Of a stretch of DNA of 64,000 bases, positions 1-10,140 are shown piece after piece. Under the pieces are notes generated by a model, which did not search any database, had not been told where the DNA came from, and saw only the letters and a list, made by a program, of their open reading frames with translations. The stretch is from positions 9,236,544 through 9,300,543 of the forward strand of contig NC_091355.1 of NCBI RefSeq assembly GCF_038502225.1. The letters run 5' to 3'. Each line of letters starts with the position of its first letter. Position 1 is the stretch's first letter. The DNA comes from Cherax quadricarinatus (taxonomy: Eukaryota > Arthropoda > Malacostraca > Decapoda > Parastacidae). The translations under genes and the position numbers were made by a program.

Positions 1-21
1 TAGTGAGTGATTTTCGTGTGC
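1..21 (-). mobile_element. CR1-A LINE fragment at window edge
   Basis: The first 21 bases match the antisense of the CR1-A reverse-transcriptase C-terminal region seen near 11507-11527. The match then stops, so only the edge of a copy is visible here. Confidence 0.45.
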
Positions 22-158
22 CTGTCATACTTCACACAGATATATGAACAAATTATTGAAGACATGACACCGAGAGCACGACTCCTTGTACCTGTACCCT
101 GTACATATAAATAGGCAATTACAAATAAAGAATGCTATAGAATCCATATTGTTCATGG

Positions 159-235
159 AGCGCTAGGGAAACAGGAGGCAATCAAATTCAAAGGAAAGAC
201 AAAGTAGTTCCAATTCTTGGAATCAAGAGTCACCA
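159..235. repeat. Old copy of GCGCTAAAC SINE-like repeat
   Basis: An 'agcgcta' start, then an 'aggcaatcaaattc' segment and 'ccaattcttggaatcaaga', follow the same order as better copies near 16870-17000 and 9770-9860. It is diverged and lacks a clear tail or target duplication. Confidence 0.4.
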
Positions 236-239
236 TTAA

Positions 240-792
240 CTCTCGTGAAGAAAGCAAATAAGTAATTACACAGTTCCATGTCGTATTTTCCTAATACTAA
301 ATCCAATTAACAAAACGTGTTTCGTCCAATGTCTCTCACTAGTTGTATGTACTCAGCATTTGTGAGGATGGTCTTATACCGTCTCTATAAAATCAAAGCA
401 TCTGTGTCATCCCCCCAGGTAATGGATTCATGCTTGGAGAAATGTGTTTCCTTGAAGCACATTCCTTGAACTACCTTCCTTGATCTTAAATCCGCATTTT
501 ATATTGCCAAAGGACGTGTTATCATAAATTAACTTTTCAGAACGTGTTCAACTGGATGGCTTCACCTGTAGATCAAATGTTGCATGTCAAAAGCTCTTTG
601 CTATTCTAGGGTAATAAAAATGTAACTAAAGATTCTGAACTAAGCGTCCCACAGCGAGGTGTCCAAAATCCCAACTTGGTTTAGCATTTCAAACAATTCT
701 TTACTAAATTCTTTTCCTTTGCAACCTCATCTTTTATTTGATTAACTTTACTGATATGATTCACGTCACCGGATCTGTCAACACTCAAAATA
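240..792. other. No gene or repeat recognised
   Basis: AT-rich sequence with no convincing open frame, splice-flanked exon or match to another family in this window. Confidence 0.4.
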
Positions 793-1013
793 TCCTGGAG
801 TTTACCTGGAGAGAGTTCCGGGGGTCAACGCCCCCGCGCTCCATTCTGTGACCAGGTCTCATGGTGGATCAGGGCCTGATCAACCAGGCTGTTACTGCTG
901 GCTGCACACAATCCAACGTACGAGCCACAGCCCGGCTGGTCAGGTACCGACTTCAGGTGCTTGTCCAGTGCCTGCTTGAAGACAGCCAGGGGTCTATTGG
1001 TAATCCCCCTTAT
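793..1013 (-). mobile_element. CR1-A LINE, 3' end fragment
   Basis: The antisense of the extreme C-terminus of CR1-A ORF2 is readable, covering the conserved end with residues CGSYVGLRAAS and SLVDQALIH in decayed form, followed by the 3' tail. The tail reads 'tttacctggagagagtt' on the + strand, as in the copies at 10035 and 11157. The copy is truncated at its 5' end, as expected for LINEs that insert by target-primed reverse transcription. Confidence 0.85.
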
Positions 1014-1018
1014 TGAAC

Positions 1019-1240
1019 ATTAAAATGGTATAAAATACCGACAGGTTGTTAGGTAAGACACATATGCAACAGTTAGGTATCTTTATTTCGAAACGTTTCG
1101 CCTACACAGCAGGCTTCTTCAGTCGAGTACAGAGAGGCACAATCTGCAGGATCCAACTTCCCAACAGAGGCAAAATCTGCAGGATCCAGCTGCGCTGTTG
1201 GTCTCAGTTTATGTAACCAGATGCAGATAACTTGAACTTT
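1019..1240 (-). mobile_element. Penelope-related terminal repeat fragment with hammerhead-like motif
   Basis: On the - strand the segment has CTGAAGA, A, a GCCT/AGGC stem and GAAACG, followed by an AATAAAGATACC block. This is the same module as in the three palindromic elements (6417, 37564, 56610). At its low-coordinate end a short hairpin (GGTAT/ATACC) is followed by CCGACA, matching the GGTTC/GAACC-CCGACA hairpin at the left end of the palindromes. This copy is not palindromic. Penelope affiliation is inferred from the same module at the 3' end of the element at 48916-50326. Confidence 0.6.
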
Positions 1241-1322
1241 CGGTCCATCTATTTGGATTTGCAGTAATTAAGCGTTGTCGCCAATACAAAAAGGCTACGA
1301 GCGGTTGTGGCAGGGTTCCACC

Positions 1323-1499
1323 CAGGGGCGGATCTACCATGAAACTAAAGCTTCAGGGCCCCTAATCCCGGAGGGGCCCCAGAAGCCACTTTAGTCCACA
1401 TTGTTTAAAAATTTTGGGTCTACTGTATGAGAAGGAATTGCGAAGGGCCCCTCATAACAGTTCAAGCTTTAGGGCCCCAAAAATGTAGGTCTGCCACTA
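1323..1499. mobile_element. hAT-like MITE with 8-bp target duplication
   Basis: A 177-bp element begins CAGGGGCGGATCTAC and ends in an imperfect inverted copy (11 of 15 bases, TAGTGGCAGACCTAC on the reverse strand). It is flanked by 8-bp direct repeats gttccacc (1315-1322) and gttacacc (1500-1507), differing at one base. CAG-type ends with 8-bp duplications are typical of the hAT superfamily. The interior is rich in GGGGCCCC-like blocks and has no coding capacity. Confidence 0.65.
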
Positions 1500-1992
1500 G
1501 TTACACCCCAAACATGGTGCTAAAACCAGAATTGTTATATGTAGTATATCATAATATGATCCTTTGGTGACTATGCCGGACTTGAACTGATGTCTTAATA
1601 AACTGCTTGGAGGACTTGAAAAAATGCAAAGCAAAACGATGCGAATCATGCTAGGAAATCTATTAACTACCAAAATACTTGCCAAAAAAAAAAAATCATA
1701 TTCCAACCTTCATAGACTTTTTGAAAGTAATGTCCTTACTGGAAATATGCTCAGGCAAACTCTCCTCTAGCCCTTGAACAGAAGCCATCAAAACTTTCTT
1801 CGGAATTTTTCCAAACGAATCAAAACCTGCAACTGACTACCCAATGAATGAGCTACACAGTCTCCAACGCTAGACCAGCTGCGGCTCGCCAAGCTGCTCT
1901 CTTCGGCTTCCCAGACAATATTGGGTTTCATTGTCATTTTTCCTAAAATTTTATATTAATAACCTATAGTAGTATAGTATGTACCAATATTA

Positions 1993-2316
<324 letters not shown>

Positions 2317-2330
2317 GTATATATATATTT

Positions 2331-2678
2331 GTGTGTACTCACCTAATTGTACTCACCTAATTGTGGTTGCAGGGGTCGAGACTCAGCTCCTGGCCCCGCC
2401 TCTTCACTGATCGCTACTGGGTCCTCTCTCTCTCTCTCTGCTTCCTGAGCTTTGTCATACCTCTTCTTAAAACTATGTATGGTTCCTGCCTCCACTACTT
2501 CACTTGCTAGGCTATTCCACTTGCTGACAACTCTATGACTGAAGAAATACTTCCTAACGTCCCTGTGACTCGTCTGAGTCTTCAGCTTCCAGTTGTGACC
2601 CCTTGTCCCTGTTTCCCGTCTCTGGAACATCCTATCTCTGTCCACCTTGTCTATTCCTCGCAGTATCTTGTATGTCAT
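2331..2678 (-). pseudogene. CR1-B LINE, C-terminal reverse transcriptase fragment
   Basis: A 111-residue open frame on the - strand contains DVRKYFFSHRVVSKWNSL and a following SFKKRYDKAQ, which is the usual C-terminal end of CR1/Jockey-type LINE reverse transcriptases. The catalytic domain is missing, so this is a 5'-truncated copy. The 3' end is a two-unit tandem repeat (TACTCACCTAATTG on the + strand). Its 5' break abuts the 5' break of the L2-like element at 2679 head to head. Related decayed fragments lie at 10672 and 17695. Confidence 0.75.
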
Positions 2679-4150
2679 TGACTTACGTAAAGCTTTTGAT
2701 ACAGTTGACCATGACTTGCTCCACGTAAAATTGTCACACTATGGTATAAGAGGGCACTCCCTCAACTACCTCAAGTCATACCTCAGCAACAGAAGCCAAT
2801 ATGTGTATGCAAATGGGGCAAACTCCTCTGCACAACCAATTACAGTTGGTGTCCCACAGGGAAGTGTCCTTGGCCCTCTTCTCTTTCTCCTATACATAAA
2901 TGACCTACCAAATGCTTCGCAATTACTCAAACCCACACTATTTGCAGATGACACTACATACGTCTTCTCCCACCCGAGCCCAGTCACGCTAGCCAATACT
3001 GTAAATACCGAATTACAGAAAATATCTACCTGGATGAGAACTAACAAACTTACACTAAACATTGACAAAACCTACTTCATTCAGTTTGGTAACAGAGCTA
3101 CAGATGTCCCTCTTAACATAATGATAAACGGATCACCTATCACAAAGCTAACAGAGGGAAAATTCTTAGGAATCCACCTTGATAATAGACTCAAATTTCA
3201 TACACATATACAACAAATTTCTAAGAAAATTTCCAAGACTGTAGGCATACTATCGAAGATACGGTACTATGCTCTACAGTCAGCCCTCCTGGCCCTATAT
3301 CACTCTCTTATTTACCCCTATCTCACCTATGGAATTTGTGCATGGGGCTCAACAACAAGTAACCATCTCAGACCACTAATTACCCAACAAAAGGCTGCAG
3401 TTAGAATGATAACAAATTCTCACTATAGGCAGCACACTCCACCAATATTCAATACACTAAACCTCCTCACCATACAAAACATCCATACTTACTACTGCAC
3501 CTATTACATACATAGAACACTTAACTCTGATATTAACCCTCCCCTCAAACATCTCCTTGCCAACCTCAACAGAACACATGACCATAACACAAGGCACAGA
3601 TCACTCTTTGATGTTCCTCGTGTCCATCTCACACTATGTAAAAACTCAATGCACATAAAAGGCCCTAAAATCTGGAATTCATTACCTGTAAATATAAAAG
3701 AAACACTACCTGTTTATAAATTCAAGTCTCTTCTCAAAGATCACTTACTCACCCAAAACCAAATAAATACTGAATAACTGAACCTTATAAATTGTATATC
3801 TTAAATGTTTCTCACAATTATATCACATAAATGTTAAACCTAAAACCCAATCTAACTTTATTATTTTTTAAATACACTACCTAACAGAATACTCCATTCT
3901 ACTGAATGTACAACAATGCATACAACCATATGACCTGTCTTTGTAATACTCACTTGTGCTTTATAGTAACCTGTTTACATTAATGTTTTATCACTGATTT
4001 CATCATTGCTTAGTTAATCTTAAGTTAATTTTAAGCCAGCCCGTAATGCTATGCATAGTATAAGTGGCTTTGGCATACTGCTCTTACCTGTATTTGTTGT
4101 ACCTCTGTATGTATGCTCAAATTTTTAAATAAATAAATAAATAAATAAAT
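2679..4150 (+). pseudogene. L2-like LINE, 5'-truncated reverse transcriptase and 3' UTR
   Basis: From 2679 the frame reads IDLRKAFDTVDHDLLH, then VPQGSVLGPLLFLLYINDL and the catalytic FADDTTY motif, and it stays open to the stop at 3777 (IWNSLPVNIKE near the end). It encodes the RT palm, thumb and C-terminal region, while endonuclease and the N-terminal RT motifs are absent. Upstream in-frame codons from 2647 are antisense CR1-B sequence and not part of this protein. A ~350-bp 3' UTR follows, ending in an (AAAT)n tail at 4125-4150. The protein is clearly related to the element at 40118-42642 but belongs to a different subfamily. Confidence 0.85.
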
Positions 4151-4159
4151 GTCGTTATG

Positions 4160-4269
<110 letters not shown>

Positions 4270-4756
4270 TGTGTGCACGGGGTGATTCGCTTTGTCTTTT
4301 CTAACATCCAAACTGCTGTTTAAACTCGCTGAACATAATCAAAACATGTTTTAAACAAGTACGGATGATGCATGCAACTGTAGTTTCCTCTATCACTCTT
4401 TATGCAGTAAACTTGCGGTGGTAGCGGAATATAATTGGTGCTGTGCAGTGTACATAAGTACTTTTCTGGTTAATAAATACTTAAGACTAATATTTTCTGT
4501 GGCTCTTGAACCTTCAAAAATGGATGAAAAGTATTATATGTGGTTCTTCTTATCGAAGAACTTGCCCATCCTTGATCTATACCAAGACAACAACGACACT
4601 TTTCTGCAGTATGGAAAATTACCTTTCTATGTTATTTTCCATTTGCCCTCAAATATTTTTTTTTTAATTAAACCAGGATTCGTCTTGGAAAAAATGACGC
4701 CTAAAGTTATACAGATACTATAGTTATAACATTCTCCAACATTCACCTGGATTCCC
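4270..4756. other. No gene recognised
   Basis: A 101-codon open frame at 4418-4723 shows no family motif, signal peptide or splice context, and I do not regard it as a gene. Confidence 0.35.
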
Positions 4757-6112
4757 AAAATCTGCACAAATCCAGGGCAACATGGGTTCAGGGCAGGTCG
4801 CTCCTTCCTCTCACAACTACTGGATCACTATGACATGGCCTTGGATGCACTGGAAGAAAATCAGAATGCAGATGTAATATACACAGACTTTGCAAAAGCA
4901 TTTGACAAATGCGATCATGGCGTAATAGCCCATAAAATACGTGCTAAAGGAATAACTGGGAAAGTAGGGAGATGGATCTTTAACTTCCTAACAAATCGAA
5001 CACAAAGAGTAGTGGTCAACCGAGTTAAATCGGAGGCTGCCATAGTGAAGAGCTCTGTTCCACAAGGCACAGTACTCGCCCCCATCTTATTCCTCATCCT
5101 CATATCAAACATAGACAGAGATATACACCACAGCACCGTATCATCCTTTGCGGATGATACTAGGATCTGCATGAGGCTGTCATCTGCTGAGGACGCGGTT
5201 AACCTCCAAGAAGATATAAACAAAGTTTTCCAGTGGGCAACGGTAAACAATATGATGTTCAATGAGAACAAATTCCAACTACTCCGTTATGGAAAGCTGG
5301 AGGAGATAATAACTAGAACAGAGTATACTACTGACTCCGGCCATACAATAGAGCGGAAAATAATGTAAGGGACCTGGGAGTAGTAATGTCTGAGGATCTC
5401 ACTTTCAAGGATCACAACAGTACCACGATCGCACGTGCAAAGAAAATGATAGGATGGATAATGAGAACTTTCAAAACGAGAGATGCCAAGCCAATGATGA
5501 TCCTTTTCAAATCACTTGTTCTCTCTAGGCTGGAATACTGCTGTACATTAACATCTCCATTCAAAGCAGGTGAAATCGCAGATCTAGAGAGTGTACAGAG
5601 ATCCTTTACTGCATGTATAAGTTCTGTCAAGCACCTTAACTACTGGGAACGCTTGGAAGCACTTGACTTGTACTCGTTGGAACGCAGGAGGGAGAGATAT
5701 ATCATAATCTACACTTGGAAAATCCTGGAAGGAATGGTCCCAAATCTGCACACAGAAATCACTCCCTACGAAAGTAAAAGACTGGGCAGGCGATGCAAAA
5801 TGCCCCCAATAAAAAGTAGGGGCGCCATTGGTACACTAAGGGAAAACACCATAAGTGTCCGGGGCCCAAGACTGTTCAACAGCCTCCCATCAAGCATTAG
5901 GGGAATTGCCAATAAACCCCTGGCTGCCTTCAAGAGAGAGCTGGACAGATACCTAAAGTCAGTGCCGGATCAGCCGGGCTGTGGCTCGTACGTTGGACTG
6001 CGTGCGGCCAGCAATAACAGCCTAGTTGATCAGGCCCTGATCCATCGGGAGGCCTGGTCATGGACCGGGCCGCGGGGGCGTTGATCCCCGGAATAACCTC
6101 CAGGTAACCTTA
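4757..6112 (+). pseudogene. CR1-A LINE, diverged RT copy with frameshift
   Basis: The copy covers ORF2 from the RT region (YTDFAKAFDKCDHGVIAHK, then SSVPQGTVLAPILFLILIS and SFADDTRICM) to the C-terminal end and 3' tail (ggaataacctccaggtaacc). Open frames at 4835-5368 and 5386-6084 are broken by a deletion near 5360-5370, where the intact copies read ERNTNVKDLGV. It differs from the 20172-24438 and 38441-39690 copies at many codons (for example IDRDIHHSTV against IDKDVSHSTV), so it is an older subfamily. No EN or ORF1 is present. Confidence 0.88.
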
Positions 6113-6416
6113 AGGTTCACTGATGCTCCCAGCCAGCGGTGTAGCTGCTAGTGAAACCCAGTGACGGCTCCTACCCAGTAACTGGGACCACCAAAAATAA
6201 TTGGTCTTGTACCTTTTCAGAGTTAAGGATTTATTTCCATATGATACAATGTTTGTACAAAGATGGGTGACATTTGTTTGTGCATGCAGAGAGCTCATTG
6301 TTATGAAGAGCATTTCGAGCAAATTGCTTTCTGTCCTCCTAACACTTAAATGCGGCCATCTTGATACCTTAATTAAAATAAAATATATATTTCTTTGCTA
6401 AGGTTACAATGTGTTT

Positions 6417-6791
6417 TTTGTAGATGAATGGTTCAGAGAACCGACATGTTGATAAATTAGACACATGTGCAACTCTTGGGTATCTTTATCGAGGAAACGT
6501 TTCGCCACACAGTGGCTTCATCAGTCCATACGTAGGAGAAACTTGAAGAACAGGAGGAGAATGAGGTAATCAGTCCCTCAACCTTGAGTCGATGTGTTCA
6601 GTCCATCAATCTTGAATAGAATCTATCAAGATTGATGGATTGAACACATCGACTCAAGGTTGAGGGACTGATTACCTCATTCTCCTCCTGTTCTTCAAGT
6701 TTCTCCTACGTATGGACTGACGAAGCCACTGTGTGGCGAAACGTTTCCTCGATAAAGATACCCAAGAGCTGCACATGTGTCTAATTTATCA
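6417..6791. mobile_element. Palindromic hammerhead-like element, copy 1
   Basis: A 375-bp nearly perfect inverted repeat is flanked by an 11-bp direct repeat, acaatgtgttt (6406-6416 and 6792-6802). Each arm contains, reading outward, CTGA(T/C)GA, A, GCCAC-TGT-GTGGC, GAAACG, then an ATAAAGATACC block. The left end extends ~33 bp beyond the palindrome and carries a small hairpin (GGTTC AGA GAACC followed by CCGACA). The same asymmetric left end occurs in copies 2 and 3. No protein is encoded. Confidence 0.85.
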
Positions 6792-6802
6792 ACAATGTGT
6801 TT

Positions 6803-7293
6803 ACATATACGTAATATGACTGGAGCAAAGAAAGCTGCTATCATGCCGAGTCACTTCGGGCATTTTGTAAATACTACTTTGTAATCCCCAAATACTCCAA
6901 ACCTCTAAAGGCATGCTTGTGACAGGTTAAACATAGGTATGGTAAATTTGTGAACAATGGAATCAAAGTCCACCGTCTAATTCCCACGCACCAATGGCCC
7001 TCAGACACTTCATAAAACTGATAAGCTATCAGGAATGTATGGCCTCAAGGAAAGCCTACTACAGCTAAACTGTCTAATAGCAGTTTGAAGACAATACTAC
7101 GGAAAGAACCTTAACTGTTAGTACTTACAGACTTAAGACAGAGCGAATTTGGCACCAGTCACTTCATCTATTATTCTGTTATGCAGAAGAGCCATATGTC
7201 TATGGATCATTCAACAAATTCTAAGACTCTCGGGCGCTATCTGCACTCACCTTCAACAAGGCTATATCTAAGTTTGTACTACCAGCTGTTGTC
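6803..7293. other. No gene or repeat recognised
   Basis: Unique-looking sequence without a supportable open frame. Confidence 0.35.
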
Positions 7294-7496
7294 TACCTGG
7301 AGGGTGCTCCAGGGGTCAACGTCCCCGTGGCCCAGTCCTTGACCAGGCCTCCCGTTGTATCAGGGCCTGATCAACCAGACAATTACTGCTGGCCACACGT
7401 AGTTCAACCACAGCCCGGCTGATCCTGTACTGACTTTAGGTATCTGTCCAGCTCCCTCTTGAAGGCAGCCAGGGGTTCTATGGTAATTCCCCTTAA
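7294..7496 (-). mobile_element. CR1-A LINE, decayed 3' end fragment
   Basis: Antisense of the ORF2 C-terminus and 3' end ('gatcaaccag', 'cacagcccggctgatc' and 'gccaggggttctatggtaat' blocks). It is more diverged than the copies at 793 and 11157. Confidence 0.75.
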
Positions 7497-7525
7497 ATAA
7501 CATAAAGGCACAACACCGTGATTGG

Positions 7526-7605
7526 ATTAATACACAAATAACCCGCACACGAGAGAGGAGCTTACGACGACGTTTCGGTCCGACTTGGACCATTTACAAA
7601 GTCAT
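7526..7605 (-). mobile_element. Penelope-type terminal motif (hammerhead-like variant)
   Basis: On the - strand, GGTCC-AAGT-CGGACC-GAAACGTCGTC forms the same stem followed by GAAACG as in the palindromic elements. The upstream core reads CTTTGTAAA instead of CTGATGA. It probably marks the end of another Penelope-related family; the purine-rich sequence to 7960 may belong to it. Confidence 0.4.
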
Positions 7606-7619
7606 ACTAACATAAAGAA

Positions 7620-7987
7620 GAGAAGGGAGTATATATAGGCCAGTAGACGGACGGGACAAGAGAGGTAGCAGGAAAGGAAGAGAGGTAGCGGTAGAGGTGG
7701 TAGAAGTAGTAGTAGTAGTAGAATCAATCGAAGACTAAGAAAGAGGAACACTGCAAGGGAGCTAGGGGCCCACAGAGGGTAGGAACAAGAACAGACGGGG
7801 GGGGGGAATAATAATGGACCAAACGCCCAAGGCAGAAGAAAGAAAACCCAAAGGAGAAAGAAGAAAGAGGAAAGGGGTAGAGGGAGAAGGATGAAAAAGA
7901 ATCAGGTAAAGTCACGGGTGTTCTGAAGTTTGGAGCATTTTACAATGTAATGGGAAAGGAAGGCATCTACAGAGACAAAGCCAGAAC
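7620..7987. other. Purine-rich stretch with short (GTA)n run
   Basis: Strong strand asymmetry (A and G on the + strand) with a (GTA)n run near 7706-7722 and a G tract near 7797-7806. No gene is seen; it could be the untranslated end of the Penelope-like fragment next to it. Confidence 0.35.
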
Positions 7988-8560
7988 TAAGATTCATACT
8001 AATGGCGCCCCTACTTTTCATTGAGGGGTATGTTACACTGTCTGTCCAGTCTTTTGCTTTCGTAGGGAGTGATTTCTGTGTGCAGATTTGGGACCAGTTC
8101 CTCTAGAATTTTTCAGGTGTAGATTATGATGTATCGCTCTTGCCTGCACTCCAGTGAATACAAGTCAAGTGATTCTAAGCATTCCCCGTAATTAAGGTGC
8201 TTGATAACTGATATGCGCAGTAAAGGTTATCTGTAAATTCTCTAGATCTGTTATATCACTTACCTTGAATGGGGCTGTTAGTGTAAAGCAGTATTCTTGC
8301 CTAGATAAAACAAGTGATACAAAAAGGATCATCATTGGTATGACATCCCTTGTTTTGAAGGTTCTTATTATCTATCCTATCATTTTCCTCACAGATGTGA
8401 TAATGACACTGTTGTGATCCTTGAATGTTAAATCCTCTGACATTAACACTCCCAGGGTTTTCACACTGCTTATCCACTATTGTGTGACCAGAGTTTGTAG
8501 TATACTCAGTTCTAGCTATTATTTCCTACAGTTTTCCATAATGGAGTAGTTGAAACCGCT
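7988..8560 (-). pseudogene. CR1-A LINE, old internal RT fragment
   Basis: Antisense of the RT thumb and C-terminal region, collinear with 11440-11990 but with many substitutions and stops. Neither the 3' tail nor the catalytic FADD segment is included. Confidence 0.8.
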
Positions 8561-8564
8561 ACAG

Positions 8565-8640
8565 AGAGACAGGCAAGATTCCCAGGCAGAGCTCTTATTC
8601 ACTCAGTCACCACTCAGCGTGGTGCATTGATATAAAAATC
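8565..8640 (-). repeat. tRNA-like SINE fragment, inverted relative to 9079
   Basis: The reverse complement reads 'gtgaataagagctctgcc' followed by a 'gggaatcttgcctgtctc' block, matching the promoter-like start of the repeat at 9079-9130 in the opposite orientation. Confidence 0.5.
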
Positions 8641-8742
8641 CCTTGAGAGGTCAGAATATACAGGAGGAGATTGAAATAGTTTAAATCCATGCTTGAGGCT
8701 CACTGACGTGCCGGGCTGGGAAAAAAATATGGCTAATGAGCT

Positions 8743-9053
8743 ACGGTGCCCTGTGGCCTGGTGGCTAAAGCTCTTTAGCCACGGCGAGGGTCTGCGTTCA
8801 ATTCCCAGCGAGGGTAGAAACATTGGGTATGTTTCTTTACACCGGTTGTCTATGATCCCCATCAGTAAAATGGGAACCTGGGAATTACTCGACTGGTGTG
8901 GGTCCCATCCTGGGACAAAACTGACTTAATTTGCCCGAAATGCTCTGCATTAGGTAATAACAAGGGGTTTTCTATATAGTAGTATGTCATTGATGTCAGC
9001 TAGGCCTGTATACCTTGTACATGTACTTGTAGAAATAAAGATATTATTATTAT
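8743..9053 (+). repeat. tRNA-derived SINE with LINE-like 3' tail
   Basis: The 5' end looks like a tRNA-derived pol III promoter: A box TGGCCTGGTGG at about 8753 and B box GCGTTCAATTCCC at about 8793. The body contains 'cgactggtgtgggtcccatc'. The 3' part holds 'gcccgaaatgctctgcat' and ends AAATAAAG(ATT)n. That 3' segment resembles the 3' UTRs of the L2-like LINEs (4033-4120 and 42493-42625), suggesting those LINEs supply its reverse transcription. Confidence 0.75.
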
Positions 9054-9078
9054 AGGCTGCCCAGCTTTTTGAAGCATT

Positions 9079-9194
9079 TGTGGCCGAGTGGATAAGAGCT
9101 CTGCCTGGGAACCTTGCCAGTCTCTCAGTAGTAGTATGGAATCCTGCTGCCTGCGATCTTTCTCTGTATATACCCGCTTGTTTCTGCGTGGTGC

Positions 9195-9198
<4 letters not shown>
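9079..9198 (+). repeat. tRNA-like SINE fragment
   Basis: 'gtggccgagtggataagag' is an A-box-like tRNA start, but no anticodon-arm fold or 3' acceptor follows, so this is a tRNA-derived repeat and not a functional tRNA. It runs into a (TA)n array. Confidence 0.5.

Positions 9199-9246
<48 letters not shown>
9199..9246. repeat. (TA)n microsatellite
   Basis: About 48 bp of alternating AT at the end of the tRNA-like repeat. Confidence 0.95.
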
Positions 9247-9247
<1 letters not shown>

Positions 9248-9252
<5 letters not shown>

Positions 9253-9380
9253 AACCACAAACGAGCGGTATTGATCAATAACAACACTGCGCTAGCCAAG
9301 GATTCGAACCCATGTTGTACTGGCCTGCCTCATGGTAAGCGAGAACCACATGACGCTTTAAACCACAGGACCACCCAACC
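9248..9380 (-). repeat. Second tRNA-derived SINE family
   Basis: Read on the - strand it has an A-box-like 'gtggtttaaagcg' and a B box GGGTTCGAATCC (from 'ggattcgaaccc'), followed by 'cagtgttgttattgat' and the end of the unit. A related unit is present as an inverted pair at 9518-9635. Confidence 0.6.
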
Positions 9381-9517
9381 CTACAAGAATGGCGCAGCCA
9401 GCACACAGCTAGCTGTTGGGCCGCCATCCGAGGGCATACGGAGGTGTGGGAGCTTCTAAGCTAATTTCATTCTCATCCCTGTTTGGTGTACTAGCCTCAC
9501 GAGCAGCATTTATATAT

Positions 9518-9632
9518 TATTGTAACCACGGACGAGTGGTATTGATCAATAACAACACTGGGCTAGCCATGAGGCAGGCCAGTACAACATGGGTTCGAAT
9601 CCTTGGCTAGCGCAGTGTTGTTATTGATATAC

Positions 9633-9635
<3 letters not shown>
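9518..9635. repeat. Inverted pair of the second tRNA-derived SINE
   Basis: The 3' part of the unit runs on the - strand and is immediately followed by the B-box-to-3'-end part on the + strand. This creates a foldback with a ~25-bp stem ('caataacaacactg' against 'cagtgttgttattg') and a ~45-base loop. Confidence 0.6.
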
Positions 9636-9704
<69 letters not shown>

Positions 9705-9710
9705 TATACA
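9634..9710. repeat. (TA)n microsatellite
   Basis: An AT array ending in a short ACAC run. Confidence 0.93.
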
Positions 9711-9714
9711 CACA

Positions 9715-9748
9715 CCCGGAACTCTCTCCAGGTAAACTCCAGGTAAAC
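9715..9748 (+). mobile_element. CR1-A LINE, 3' tail only
   Basis: Only the last ~30 bp are present: 'actctctccaggtaaa' and a second 'ctccaggtaaac' unit, the tandem 3' end seen in other copies. Confidence 0.6.
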
Positions 9749-9764
9749 ACGAAACCTGTAAGGT

Positions 9765-9950
9765 TCGTAACAGCGCTTGAGGAATGGAAGCAAATCAGGT
9801 TTGATCCGAGGAAAGGAACTGCAACTCCAATTCTTTGGATGAAGAAACTACATGGGTATGAGTTATTCCCTTGACTGGAATAGCTCATATTATTATCATT
9901 ATTATAAAAAAGAAGCGCTAAACTTACAAGAGTCATATAGCGGAGCTGGA
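9765..9950. repeat. GCGCTAAAC SINE-like repeat, old copy
   Basis: 'gcgcttgaggaatggaag' and 'ccaattctttggat' are followed by a second unit with 'gaagcgctaaacttac' beside an ATT-rich tail. Both pieces match the family best seen at 15871-16124. Confidence 0.5.
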
Positions 9951-10034
9951 ATAATTCATATCCATTGGAACTTATCTAATCTAGCAGGGCAACTTCTACT
10001 ATAACCTAATGTATTATATCACTTTTTGGATATG

Positions 10035-10140
10035 ATTTACCTGGAGTTTACCTGGAGAGAGTTTCGGGGGTCAACGCCCCCGCGGCCCGGTCTGTGACCA
10101 GGCCTCCTGGTGGATCAGCGCCTGATCAACCAGGCTGTTG
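10035..10140 (-). mobile_element. CR1-A LINE, 3' end fragment
   Basis: It carries two 'ttacctggag' units, then the antisense of the last ~25 codons of ORF2. It closely matches 11157-11262 and is a very short 5'-truncated copy. Confidence 0.85.

Noticed and set aside
2647..2678. Start codon at 2647 for the L2-like RT
   Set aside because: The first ~10 codons are antisense CR1-B sequence. The LINE sequence begins only at the junction near 2679.
4418..4723. 101-codon + strand open frame
   Set aside because: No homology-like motif, no splice or promoter context, AT-rich composition like its surroundings.
8753..8810. tRNA gene
   Set aside because: A and B box-like words are present, but no cloverleaf can be drawn and the sequence continues into a SINE body and (ATT)n tail. 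The same holds for 9079 and 9248.
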